From contig NZ_JAIZAP010000002.1 of assembly GCF_020404745.1 (NCBI RefSeq), forward strand, positions 186,001 to 250,000: DNA of 64,000 bases, read 5' to 3'. The translations under genes were made by a program, and so were the position numbers. Of the stretch, positions 28,103 through 36,858 are shown piece by piece. This stretch comes from Aquibacillus saliphilus (GTDB taxonomy: Bacteria > Bacillota > Bacilli > Bacillales > Amphibacillaceae). A model generated the notes under the pieces. That model searched no databases and was not told the DNA's origin. It saw only the letters and a list, made by a program, of their open reading frames with translations. Each line of letters opens with the position of its first letter. Positions within the stretch are counted from its first letter, which is position 1.

Positions 28103-28802
28103 AGTAATCGTGCAAAATAAAAAAGAGGCAATGGAAGCAGAGGCATTAGGAGTAGACCGGTTAGAATTAGTTTCTCAAATTGACAAGGATGGATTAACAC
28201 CTAGCGTGGATACAGTGAAAAGTGTTTTAGAAAGCGTATCGATTCCTGTGCAAGTTATGATTAGACCTCGTGATTATAGTTTTTGTTATTCTTGTGCAGA
28301 AGAACGCCTTATATTAGAACAAATTAAGCAAATGATAGAAGTGGGAGGATCAAATTTTGTTTTTGGTGCTTTAAATAAAAATGGTACGATTAATGAACGA
28401 TTAGTAGAAGAGGTAATTTCGATATCTAATGAAATTAGTTTTACTTTTCATCGAGCATTTGATTACGTTAGTTCAATAGAAGAAGCTTACAAAACATTAG
28501 TACCATATAAATCATTTGTAAAACGAATTTTAACCTCTGGTGGTGAGGTTGATTGTATAAAAGGCAAAAATTATTTGAGACAACTTGTAGAGCTTTCACA
28601 AATTAATAATGGTCCTATTATTATGCCAGGTTCTGGGCTGACCGAAAATAACATACAAGAAATTCATCATGTAGTTGGTGCAAGAGAATATCATTTTGGA
28701 AAGAGTGTAAGAGTTGGCCAATCATACTTTAACGGATTCAACAAGAAGGTTATACAGAATATAAAAATGTACGGTGAAGAACCAAAACAATGTATGCTTT
28801 AA
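28092..28802 (+). CDS. cutC: CutC-family protein
   Basis: 236 aa, TIM-barrel protein of the CutC family (PF03932): YIEVIVQNKKEAMEAEALG, DRLELVSQIDKDGLTPS, VMIRPR, FTFHRAFD, RILTSGG, IIMPGSGLT and YHFGKSVR are all family landmarks. Although named for copper homeostasis, its biochemical role is disputed, and homologues often sit in sugar-utilisation clusters. The ATG at 28092 is chosen because AGAAGGAAG is spaced 9 nt before it; it overlaps the aminopeptidase by 11 nt, so translation is coupled. Last gene of the operon; no clear terminator follows. Confidence 0.88.
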   Translation: MYIEVIVQNKKEAMEAEALGVDRLELVSQIDKDGLTPSVDTVKSVLESVSIPVQVMIRPRDYSFCYSCAEERLILEQIKQMIEVGGSNFVFGALNKNGTINERLVEEVISISNEISFTFHRAFDYVSSIEEAYKTLVPYKSFVKRILTSGGEVDCIKGKNYLRQLVELSQINNGPIIMPGSGLTENNIQEIHHVVGAREYHFGKSVRVGQSYFNGFNKKVIQNIKMYGEEPKQCML

Positions 28803-29040
28803 TGGGAAATTATACACTATAACTATTTTGCAATTGATATACTTTTTGAAAAATATTTATCGTCTTAAATAATTATATTGTTATTTATGACAAATTATAA
28901 TTTCAACTTCTATAGTGTGCATACAGAACATTACGTAATTCCGCGACGAATCAAGCAATATGCACCCTGAAATATTGAACCTTTTCAAATTTGACTATGT
29001 GTAAAATATTTCTCGAGGTTATATGAATCTATTTTCTAGC
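28803..29040. other. AT-rich intergenic DNA before IS relics
   Basis: No frame or strong hairpin was found. It probably contains the border of the insertion-sequence relics that follow. Confidence 0.4.
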
Positions 29041-29171
29041 AAAAAAAGAAAAGGCACTCTATCATAAAATGTATGCTTTGACCGGCAAGTACATTTAAGA
29101 AAGAGGCCTTCTCATGGAAAAGATTATATCAAATTTATATGAATTAATAAAGGATACAAGCAACTTTGTAT
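29041..29171 (+). mobile_element. ISLre2 (UPF0236) left-end fragment with transposase N-terminus
   Basis: From the ATG at 29114, 19 codons read MEKIISNLYELIKDTSNFV, the usual beginning of UPF0236/ISLre2 transposases, then the match stops. The preceding 70 bp (GAAAAGGCACTC..GAGGCCTTCTC) look like the element's untranslated end. It points in the opposite direction to the larger relic that follows. Confidence 0.6.
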
Positions 29172-29282
29172 GCGTCAAGTTTTTCTCGATGTAGTTATAA
29201 TGCCAATATTTATGGCACTCTATTTTTGTACACCTTCTTTCTACCGCGCTTACGCTTGTTGGCTAGTAAGTAGTTATCAGTA

Positions 29283-30575
29283 TTATCGTAAACTCTTCAA
29301 CAGTTGTCCTCTTGCAGTTGAGTGGGCAACGTATAAGCTAATCGATCCTTGTTTTGTCCCAATGGATGGACGTGTAGGCTGACGTAGAATTTGCACCAAC
29401 CTCACTGTCTGCTTTACGATACGATGTTTCCTTTCGCTTCTTTTTTGATGCTTAAGATACACATTGCGTAACGTCCCATTTAAAATGCCCTGGATAATCT
29501 TTACCATCTTCTCCGCCTGCTTCACTCCAATGCATCCCTCTTTTTTTCATACGGAAGGAGACATGGCGTTGGTTGGACTCCATCGCGCCTAAACTTCGGG
29601 CATCTTTAGGTGGATTCTCAACTTTTTCTCCAATCAAAGATACGTTCCCAGTTATTTTCGATATACGCGCGAAAAACATCTAGTTTTTCCATGCTTTTTT
29701 GATCATCAAGCAATTCTTAACGGTGTCTATCCAAAGCTTGAAATTGCTTTGGTTATGTTCTTTCAGGGCTTTTTTTATACCATCTTTACATTCGCTTTTC
29801 CCTCCACCGAAAGCACGATTTAACGCCTGTGAAACGTAATAGGGGCCAATTGATTTAGTACTGGGTACTCCGACTGCGAGAATGCTTCTTGAAACCTCTC
29901 GGCCGTATATCCAGAACCACCATCACTATTACTAACGACTTGTGTACCTTCTAACGAGTATTGGTGGGCTGTAAAGGCTTGAACCTCTTTCCAAAATTCA
30001 GAAGTTAGCTGTGTTGTCATAATAACTTTTGGATCCCATAGGGAGACACGTTTTCCGTTCTTATCCCAACCTTCATGTATAATCGCGTGACGAACCTCTA
30101 GGCTTTTTTTCTTTTGTGTTCCCCGTACAAATATACCATCTACCTCGGCATATAAGAAGTCTACTTCCCCAATTCAACCACCATATCTTCAACAGCTTGT
30201 GCCTGATCCCCACTGCTGTCCATTTTTTAAGACCCGTGCTGTTTCACGATAGCCGTTTCACTAGCCATTTCCGCCACCTTCACTTCAATCAAGAGCTGTG
30301 GCGTTGGTGCTTTTGTAATCCCAGCCACTCATCAAAAGGATGCCTGCAGTTCCCACTTTTATCTCTCATCGAGGTGTGACGGAAAGTCACACCCTCAAAG
30401 GTTAATTGAACCGATTTATCGTTATCTCTTACTGCTGCCCAACCCTCTTTTTGGTTCTGAACTTTTATCACTTGATCCAGTTGCGTAAATACACTTCCTA
30501 ACAGAGAAGCAAACACATCATGCATATACGCATTAACGTTTTCTTCTAATTCAATAAAGTTACTTAATGTTTTAT
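29283..30575 (-). pseudogene. ISLre2 (UPF0236) transposase, heavily frameshifted
   Basis: Read on the minus strand, successive frames give ENVNAYMHDVFASLLGSVFT, VTFRHTSMRDKSGN with FDEWLGLQKHQRHS, EFWKEVQAFTAHQYSLEGTQ with SNSDGGSGYTAERFQ, DARSLGAMESNQRHVSFRMK with RGMHWSEAGGE, and TLRNVYLKHQKRSERKHR with RPSIGTKQGSISLY. These are consecutive blocks of one UPF0236 transposase of about 450 aa. At least five frame changes break it. Its N-terminal end stops next to the SDR terminator at 30590. Inactive. Confidence 0.9.
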
Positions 30576-30589
30576 ATTTTTAGAGACGT

Positions 30590-30620
30590 AAAAACCCCAG
30601 TTCACTGTGAACTGGGGTTT
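30590..30620 (-). terminator. Terminator of SDR gene
   Basis: AAACCCCAGTTCAC and GTGAACTGGGGTTT are perfect arms around a single T; on the minus strand a T-run follows. Confidence 0.85.
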
Positions 30621-30636
30621 AGGTTAGTAATATTTA

Positions 30637-31398
30637 TTAAAATGCTGCAGTCCAACCGGCATCTGCAGTTAGTACTGTACCATTAACAAAGCTTGACTCA
30701 TCGGATGCTAAGAATAAGGCAACTTGTGCAATTTCTTCGGATTTACCCGTGCGAGGCATGACACCCTGAACTGCTTTAAGACGACTAGCACCAAATTCAT
30801 TCACTTTTGTCATTGAAGAGGCAATATTTGTTTCAACACCACCTGGTGCAATCGCATTGCAACGAATTCCTTCGTTGGCATACATGAAACCAGTATTTTT
30901 AGTCATACCAACCACTGCGTGTTTTGATGCTCCATAGGCAACACCGGCATGTGCACCGTTTAGTCCCCCGGTTGAAGCCGTATTAACGATCACACCTTTT
31001 CCTTTTTCTAAGAAGATAGGTATTGCTTTACGCATAGCGCGCATAACACCTTTTGTGTTGATATCAAATAATAAATCCCATTTTTTATCACCAATGTCAC
31101 CAACAGGTTCAAATCCATCCATGATGCCGGCATTATTAACTAGAATATCTAATGTTCCATATTCATTTACGGCTGTATCAATCATATTCTCGATTTCTTC
31201 TTGTTTTGCAACATTTACTTGCACTGCTTTAGCTACTCCGCTGTTATCAGTGATTCCTTTTACTACTGATTCAGCACCTTCGATGTTAAGGTCAGCAACT
31301 ACAACTTTCGCACCTTCTGTAGCATACAATTCTGCAATCGCTTTACCCATTCCAGATGCAGCACCTGTAACAACGGCTACTTTTCCTTCTAATCTCAT
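30637..31398 (-). CDS. Short-chain dehydrogenase/reductase (classical SDR)
   Basis: 253 aa. Cofactor motif TGAASGMGKAIA, NNAGIMDG, catalytic Ser in NTASTGGLNG, YGASK catalytic pair and the C-terminal SFVNGTVLTADAGW. The acidic residue after the second strand (VVVADLN) favours NAD(H). RBS AGGAGG. Divergent from a TetR regulator with a 143-bp shared control region, so it is probably that regulator's target. Substrate unknown. Confidence 0.92.
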   Translation of the reverse strand: MRLEGKVAVVTGAASGMGKAIAELYATEGAKVVVADLNIEGAESVVKGITDNSGVAKAVQVNVAKQEEIENMIDTAVNEYGTLDILVNNAGIMDGFEPVGDIGDKKWDLLFDINTKGVMRAMRKAIPIFLEKGKGVIVNTASTGGLNGAHAGVAYGASKHAVVGMTKNTGFMYANEGIRCNAIAPGGVETNIASSMTKVNEFGASRLKAVQGVMPRTGKSEEIAQVALFLASDESSFVNGTVLTADAGWTAAF

Positions 31399-31484
31399 AA
31401 GTAATTACCTCCTAATTTTTAATGAATAGCTGTATAATACAAGTATATTACTAATGAACAATCTCTTTCAATCAGCAAAAAAAT

Positions 31485-31522
31485 AGAAATTGTTTCTTAT
31501 AGTACAAATAATAGAAATTTGT
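31485..31522. promoter_or_regulatory. Candidate TetR operators between SDR and TetR genes
   Basis: AGAAATTGTTTCT (31485-31497) is a 5-bp inverted repeat, and ACAAAT (31504-31509) pairs with ATTTGT (31517-31522). The two overlap a direct repeat of AATAGAAATT-TGTTT. Position in the divergent promoter region supports an operator; not proven. Confidence 0.45.
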
Positions 31523-31541
31523 TTAGTAAGAGGTGAAAAAG

Positions 31542-32096
31542 GTGAGAGAAACTGATTTAAGGGTGATAAAAACGAAAGATGTTTTAAAGGAAGCTTTGAT
31601 GCTTCTACTGAAGGAAAAAACGTTGAATTCGATTTCCATTACTGAAATTTGTAAAATCGCAAAAGTTAATCGGGGAACTTTTTATTCTCATTATGGACAA
31701 GTAGAGAATTTGTTTGAAGAATATTCTAATGACATTATGAAAGATTTAACTGATTCTTATCTCGCACCATATAAACATGTGCATACTCTACAGCCTAGTA
31801 AATTGAACCCTGCCACTATCCGGTTATTTCATCATATAGAAAAGTATGAAGAGTTTTACAGAGTTGTATTTTCCGAATCTGTTCCTTTATCTTATTATTA
31901 TTTGTTATTTGATCACATCCAAACATTAATGAAAAATGACATAGACCTTCATGGAAAAACTAATATCGATACAACGTTGCAAAGTGCGTATCAAGCAAAT
32001 GCGATTCTTGGTGTAGTGATTGAATGGTACAGACAAGATTTTCGTCATAGTGCTACAGAGTTGAATGAACTTCTTGTACGTATTTTGAACTTTTAA
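31542..32096 (+). CDS. TetR/AcrR-family regulator
   Basis: 184 aa. The N-terminal HTH SISITEICKIAKVNRGTFYS-HYGQVENLFEEY is typical of TetR proteins with a TetR_C_8 (DhaS/YxbF-type) C-terminus. The GTG at 31542 is preferred, with AAGAGG 8 nt upstream; the earlier GTG at 31533 has no room for an RBS. Divergent to the SDR gene, which it most likely represses in the absence of an inducer. Confidence 0.9.
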   Translation: MRETDLRVIKTKDVLKEALMLLLKEKTLNSISITEICKIAKVNRGTFYSHYGQVENLFEEYSNDIMKDLTDSYLAPYKHVHTLQPSKLNPATIRLFHHIEKYEEFYRVVFSESVPLSYYYLLFDHIQTLMKNDIDLHGKTNIDTTLQSAYQANAILGVVIEWYRQDFRHSATELNELLVRILNF

Positions 32097-32288
32097 TATC
32101 GAACTGAACGCTTATTTTTACTACAGTAATTTTAATAGTTTTTTTATTCGATTTTACGAGAATTAGAAAGCAAAAGATATGATAATAGAATGAAATGAAA
32201 AGGTGAGTTATTTATTAGAAGAAATCAAAAAAAGTAAAACATACTACTTGATTAAATTAAGATATTATTTTGTTGTCGGAGGAAATAT

Positions 32289-32471
32289 ATGAGACGGATT
32301 TCAATAAATTTTTTAATATGTTTCTCAGCTTTATTTATTATTAATTTAATTTTTAATGCAATTTTCAAACCTGACTTGGATATTATAACTGCGTTCTCGA
32401 CCGCATTAGGAGTTTCCTCGGGATATATTTTTATAGGGCATTTTGTAAGTGAAAAATTGGAGGGAAAGTAA
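32289..32471 (+). CDS. Small two-helix membrane protein
   Basis: 60 aa, RBS CGGAGG. Two hydrophobic stretches (about 7-27 and 35-53). No family recognised. Its stop codon directly precedes the surviving tnpB sequence in the same frame, so an IS end may lie here. Confidence 0.55.
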   Translation: MRRISINFLICFSALFIINLIFNAIFKPDLDIITAFSTALGVSSGYIFIGHFVSEKLEGK

Positions 32472-33289
32472 TATTACAAAAAACAAAACAAAGAACCACG
32501 TTTTAAATCAAAAAAGAATCCTGTTCAATCTTACACAACGAAATGTGTAAATGGCAATATTGCTGTCTTGGATAAACATATTAAATTACCAAAACTAGGA
32601 TTTGTTCGTTTTGCAAAAAGTCGAGAAGTCGAAGGTCGAATCATGAATGCAACAATCAGACGTAACCCTTCGGGTAAATACTTCATTTCCATTTTAGCTG
32701 AAACAGAAGTTGAATCTTTTGAAAAGACAGGTTCATCCGTTGGAATTGATATTGGGTTGAAGGAATTTGCTACTCTTTCAGATGGAATGGTATATAGAAA
32801 TCCAAAATTCTTCCGCACGTTAGAAGAAAAGTTAACAAAAGACCAACGTATTCTTTCAAGGCGACAACTTGGTTCTTCTAATTGGAAAAAACAAAAAACA
32901 AAAGTCGCCGACTTCACGAAAAGATTGCTAATGCAAGAAAAGATATGTTAGATAAAATCTCTACCGAGATTGTCAAAAATCACGACATCATCGGAATCGA
33001 AGATTTGTCTGTCAAAAACATGTTGAAGAATCACAATTTAGCAAAAGTCATTAGTGAAGTATCGTGGTCGCAATTTCGAACAATGTTGGAATACAAAGCA
33101 AACTGGTACGGAAAACAAATCGTGCCTGTAGCTAAAAACTTTCCAAGTAGTCAACTTTGTTCCAATTGTGGTCATAGACACAAAGACGTTAAAAATCTTG
33201 CCTTACGTGAATGGTCATGCCCAATGTGTAAGAGTCATCACGAAAGGGATATTAACGCAAGTATCAATGTTCGTAATGAAGCGTTATGA
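32472..33289 (+). pseudogene. tnpB: IS200/IS605-type TnpB (OrfB) pseudogene
   Basis: The C-terminal about 270 residues of a TnpB RNA-guided nuclease in two frames. The first frame holds GIDIGLKEFATLS with the first RuvC Asp; the second holds [13 protein letters not shown] (RuvC Glu), the zinc ribbon [12 protein letters not shown] and the final RuvC Asp in [10 protein letters not shown]. One base is missing near 32909, where KQKTKVA should run into [13 protein letters not shown]. The N-terminal third is absent. All three catalytic residues survive but not in one frame. Confidence 0.93.
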
Positions 33290-33402
33290 TTAACCGCAGG
33301 AACTGCGGGGATAGCCTAATCCATAACTAACCGATAGGTTGGTGTTCTTAGGAATCCCCCACTTCAAGCAACCCGTAAGGGTGGTAAGTGGCGGGTAGTT
33401 CA
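33290..33402 (+). ncRNA. Likely omega-RNA / IS605 right end after tnpB
   Basis: Directly after the tnpB stop, the sequence holds CCGCAG-GAA-CTGCGG, CCGATAGGTTGGTG, GGAATCCCCCACTTC and GGTAAGTGGCGGGTAGTTCA, an arrangement of hairpins typical of the right ends of IS605 elements, from which the TnpB guide RNA is made. The last pairs CCCACTT with AAGTGG. The bases after about 33402 (ATTGCTCTATTCCAAGCG) would be the guide. The RNA itself is inferred. Confidence 0.6.
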
Positions 33403-33667
33403 ATTGCTCTATTCCAAGCGAACCAAGAACAATTTATGAAAATAACAAATAAAGTTGCTTAAACTATCATAAAATGGCACTGAAACCATTAATCAGTTTG
33501 TAGAACTACATACATTACACAGTCAAAAAGTAAAGCTACGCTTGATGACCTAAGATGCTATTCTTTAAGAAGAGTTCTCGCTTGTTGTGCTAAAGTAGCA
33601 GAATAAATAAGTAACGAAGGAGATACAATAAGCTAGAATAAATTCTTTTGAATAAGGGGTTATTAAT
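33403..33667. other. Intergenic DNA after IS605 right end
   Basis: Host sequence beyond the IS end; one short leucine-rich frame only. I see nothing supportable until the RBS AAGGGG of the next gene. Confidence 0.35.
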
Positions 33668-34141
33668 ATGTCAATGAAAAATCAGTGGATACTTAATAGT
33701 GTAATAATAATACTCTCGGCGCTTACAATGCCTGTGTTAGGATGGCGTTCTATAAAGAGATTTTTACCAGCTTCTATCCTTGCTATACTATTATGTGGTT
33801 TGGATCTTCAAATTGGAAAACATCGAAATTGGTGGTCTTTTTATAATAAGCCAAAGTCCTTTATACAAAATGAATTTCCTTTTCTCATTGGTCCAATGTT
33901 TGCGATGTCTTTATGGACATTAAACTGGGCATATGGAAATTTTAAAAAGTTTATTATGTTAAGTGCTATTGGACAAGCAATTTTTGCATATCCAATTACA
34001 AGGTTATTTACAAAATTAAAACTCTATAAATTAGTTCAATTAAATGAATTTCAATTCTTTCTATATTTCTTTTACAAGGCTTTTTTCTTATATGGATTTC
34101 AATACCTCTTTGAAAAATACAAAAAATCTATTGCTTATTAA
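33668..34141 (+). CDS. CBO0543-like membrane protein
   Basis: 157 aa, four or five hydrophobic helices, with the central HRNWWSFY and the ending KAFFLYGFQYLFE. The layout resembles the CBO0543 family of small Bacillus membrane proteins, whose function is unknown. RBS AAGGGG, ATG. Isolated gene. Confidence 0.65.
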   Translation: MSMKNQWILNSVIIILSALTMPVLGWRSIKRFLPASILAILLCGLDLQIGKHRNWWSFYNKPKSFIQNEFPFLIGPMFAMSLWTLNWAYGNFKKFIMLSAIGQAIFAYPITRLFTKLKLYKLVQLNEFQFFLYFFYKAFFLYGFQYLFEKYKKSIAY

Positions 34142-34496
34142 AGTAAAGGGTAACTTATATTTAGTTGAATAAGACGATAAAAAAACAGAACGGTTGGATA
34201 TTAAAACTAAGTTTTTTGTGCTTTTTACTGTAATTTATGGTTCTAAACATAAAGTGTTTTATTAAGTTATTTCACTGCATTTTCTCTACCGTATCGGAAC
34301 TCCCTTATTGTGGTACCTCGGGCTTAGTAATTTACTAGCATAAATCCCGGGGTTTTGTCGAATTCCTTCCTACTTAAGCTCATGTGTTATGATCATCATA
34401 GAATAGAGCTGCTCCGAAATCAAAAGGAATAGCAATCCTTTACCAACATTATCGGGAAAACTTCATGTAGATGCCGAATTGGCCATTTACAGAAAT
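34142..34496. other. Intergenic DNA, gene relics possible
   Basis: It contains a CCTCGGGCTT..CCCGGGG region and a fragment reading NPLPTLSGKLHVDAELAIYR, without start or RBS. The bases TTTCTCTACCGTATCGGAACT are echoed at 48692-48712 (TTTCTCCACGGCATCGGAACT), so both may be remnants of one repeated sequence. Confidence 0.35.
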
Positions 34497-34541
34497 AAAA
34501 GGGTCAGTACCGTCCTTGTCAGCGGTAACTGACCTTTTTTA
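34497..34541. terminator. Palindromic terminator of ferritin-cupin gene
   Basis: AAAAGGGTCAGT and ACTGACCTTTTTT form the stem with CCG/CGG inside; a member of the dispersed family. Confidence 0.75.
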
Positions 34542-34563
34542 TGAATGATACTAAAAGTCTATA

Positions 34564-35475
34564 TTAATGGTCGTGCTCTTCTTCAGCGGCCATTGCTATT
34601 TCTTTTGTTTCATGAACAGTACCAAATGGATGCTGTGGTGGGGCATAAATAGAATAAAGTTTGATCGGTTCATTTCCCGTATTGGTTAAATTGTGCCATT
34701 TTCCAGCCGGTATGATAATCGCATAATTATCATATACTTTTTCTTTGAAAGTTAAATTATCTTTACTGTCGCCCATTTGTACAAGGCCCTGACCTTGATC
34801 AATACGTATAAATTGATCAAGATTCGGATGTGTTTCTAAACCGATGTCTCCTCCAACCTTAATACTCATCAAGGTCACTTGTAAATGATCTCCTGTCCAT
34901 AAAGCGGTACGGTAATTCTTATTTTGTTTAGCAGCCTTTTCAATATTAACGACAAATGGGTCTGCTCCATAATCTCTTAGTTCAATTACTTCTTGCTTTT
35001 TTAAAAAGCCAAACCGATTTGCATGCTCTTTTTCCGCAGTTAAAACACGTGAAAAAACATCACTAACTAGAGGATGTTGTACATGTAAAACTGGACTAAA
35101 TCGATCTTCCTCATAAGCATTTATTTCCCTGTCATAAGCTTTTTGTATCCCTTCTTGGTACGTTTGGAATGCAACTTTATCGATGTGGTAGACAGGCTGT
35201 CTGCCAGTAAGGTTGATAAAAAGATCGGTAAATTGTTTTACATGAACCTGTTTGTCTTCTAATGTTTGAAGAATAGTACTCTTATGCTCTTGTGGCGCTA
35301 TATTTGCTAAACGACTATAAAAATCAATTGCTGAAGCTTCTTTATTTAAGCGAGCAAGAATAGCATTTATGATTTGTTGGCTGTTTTCCTGACTATTTCT
35401 TGCCATAATGTCTGACTGATAAATTGATGCGTTAGCGTAATAAGGGTATGGATAGGTGTTATAATTGTAATACAT
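34564..35475 (-). CDS. Ferritin-like / cupin fusion protein
   Basis: 303 aa. A Tyr-rich N-terminus (YYNYNTYPYPYYANA) precedes a ferritin-like domain (about 30-175) clearly paralogous to the N-terminal half of the protein at 15075 (shared LTGxQPxY, AEKEHANRF). Its first ExxH has become KxxH (LEDKQVH), so the di-iron site is probably incomplete. A cupin follows (about 190-290): LETHPNLDQFIRIDQGQG and IPAGKWHNLTNTG give His/Asp/Gln/His metal ligands. The tail is AEEEHDH. RBS AAAGGAATG. Spore-coat or oxidative-stress association is possible; the function is unknown. Confidence 0.85.
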   Translation of the reverse strand: MYYNYNTYPYPYYANASIYQSDIMARNSQENSQQIINAILARLNKEASAIDFYSRLANIAPQEHKSTILQTLEDKQVHVKQFTDLFINLTGRQPVYHIDKVAFQTYQEGIQKAYDREINAYEEDRFSPVLHVQHPLVSDVFSRVLTAEKEHANRFGFLKKQEVIELRDYGADPFVVNIEKAAKQNKNYRTALWTGDHLQVTLMSIKVGGDIGLETHPNLDQFIRIDQGQGLVQMGDSKDNLTFKEKVYDNYAIIIPAGKWHNLTNTGNEPIKLYSIYAPPQHPFGTVHETKEIAMAAEEEHDH

Positions 35476-35844
35476 TCGTTAAACTCATTCCTTTCATAGG
35501 TTATAAAGATATCATATGCCTATTATTAAAGAATGTACGGATATCAGATTAGATTTTTTAAGCTGGTAACATAAAAAAACAGTGTATAAATGTGGCACTC
35601 AAGCGCTATGGTAAGCATTTGAATAGATTTTATATTTTTGTGTAAAGCTTTCTTATATATATCCTTGTTTTTAACCTGAATGCGATAAGTTCGAAAACTA
35701 AACTTATATAATGTATTATTTAAACAAATGAGTCAATTCATAATTATAATATCAAGCCATATTCCAACTATATGTTGTGTCCTAATGGCGGTAAATAGGT
35801 ATTATGAAATTGATGAAATAGTAGAAAAAATGGAGGATATACAT
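35476..35844. other. Upstream region of sppA
   Basis: AT-rich divergent promoter region between the ferritin-cupin and sppA genes. An in-frame extension of sppA begins at 35728 but lacks an RBS. No operator was recognised. Confidence 0.4.
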
Positions 35845-36846
35845 ATGAACAAAAAACGTTGGGTGGCACTAATTGTTGCTGCAGGTCTATTATTTGCTTC
35901 ACTAGGCTTTCAGTTCATAACAAGTTTGGTCACTTATGACTTTGAATCGATGTTTAATTTACAAGAAAATGATAATAAATTCGATGAAAAGGTAATCAAG
36001 AAAGGCTCAGGTACGAACAAAATTGCAGTCATTCACTTGAATGGGGTTATTCAAAACACAACTCCAAGTACGTTGATTAATACGAATTCCTATAATCATG
36101 ACCGATTTTTGGACATGCTGGATGAAGCTGGAGAAGATAAAAACGTCAACGGGATTATATTACGCGTTAACACACCTGGTGGAGGTGTAGTGGAAAGCGC
36201 GGAGATTCATGATAAAATCGTAGAAATCAAACAAGAATATAATAAGCCGATCTATGTGTCGATGGGCAATACTGCAGCATCAGGAGGATATTATATCGCT
36301 GCTCCTGCCGATAAGATTTTTGCTCATAACGGGACACTAACTGGTTCAATCGGTGTTATTATGGAAAGCTTTAATTTTGCTGAATTTGCCGATGAATATG
36401 GGATAGACTTCAACACAATTAAGAGTGGTGAGTATAAAGATATCATGTCGATGTCACGTGAGATGACAGATGATGAACGGGAAATTTTACAGACGATGAT
36501 CGATGACATGTATGCTGACTTTGTCCAGGTAATTGTTGACGGTCGAGAAATGTCTGAGGATCGTGTGCGCGAATTGGGCGATGGTCGAGTATATACCGGG
36601 TCACAGGCACAGGAGAAAGATCTTGTCGATGAACTTGGTTCGTTGGATGATGCAATTACTATGATGAAGGAAGAGCAAGAACTGGGTAATGCACAAGTAA
36701 TTGAATACGAACAAGGCTTCAATATGGATCAACTACTCGGTGGAACGATGACAACAATGTTTGGCTCAGAACCAGATTTAGTTGGTATTAAAGATTTACT
36801 TAGACAAAACAATGCGCCACGTGCAATGTATTTATATTCTAAATAA
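35845..36846 (+). CDS. sppA: Signal peptide peptidase SppA
   Basis: 333-aa membrane-anchored serine protease of the S49 family that degrades leader peptides and, in B. subtilis, gives resistance to lantibiotics. One N-terminal anchor (WVALIVAAGLLFASLGF), then the protease domain with nucleophile Ser in AASGGYYIAAPADKI and general-base Lys in SGEYKDIMSMSREM. The ATG at 35845 has TGGAGG 7 nt upstream and is chosen over the longer frame. It is followed 12 nt later by its inhibitor partner. Confidence 0.94.
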   Translation: MNKKRWVALIVAAGLLFASLGFQFITSLVTYDFESMFNLQENDNKFDEKVIKKGSGTNKIAVIHLNGVIQNTTPSTLINTNSYNHDRFLDMLDEAGEDKNVNGIILRVNTPGGGVVESAEIHDKIVEIKQEYNKPIYVSMGNTAASGGYYIAAPADKIFAHNGTLTGSIGVIMESFNFAEFADEYGIDFNTIKSGEYKDIMSMSREMTDDEREILQTMIDDMYADFVQVIVDGREMSEDRVRELGDGRVYTGSQAQEKDLVDELGSLDDAITMMKEEQELGNAQVIEYEQGFNMDQLLGGTMTTMFGSEPDLVGIKDLLRQNNAPRAMYLYSK

Positions 36847-36858
36847 GGGGGTGTCGTT

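Noticed and set aside
29170-29382. 70-codon plus-strand ORF with Tyr/Phe-rich sequence
   Set aside because: Overlaps the 3' end of the minus-strand ISLre2 relic and has no RBS or family.
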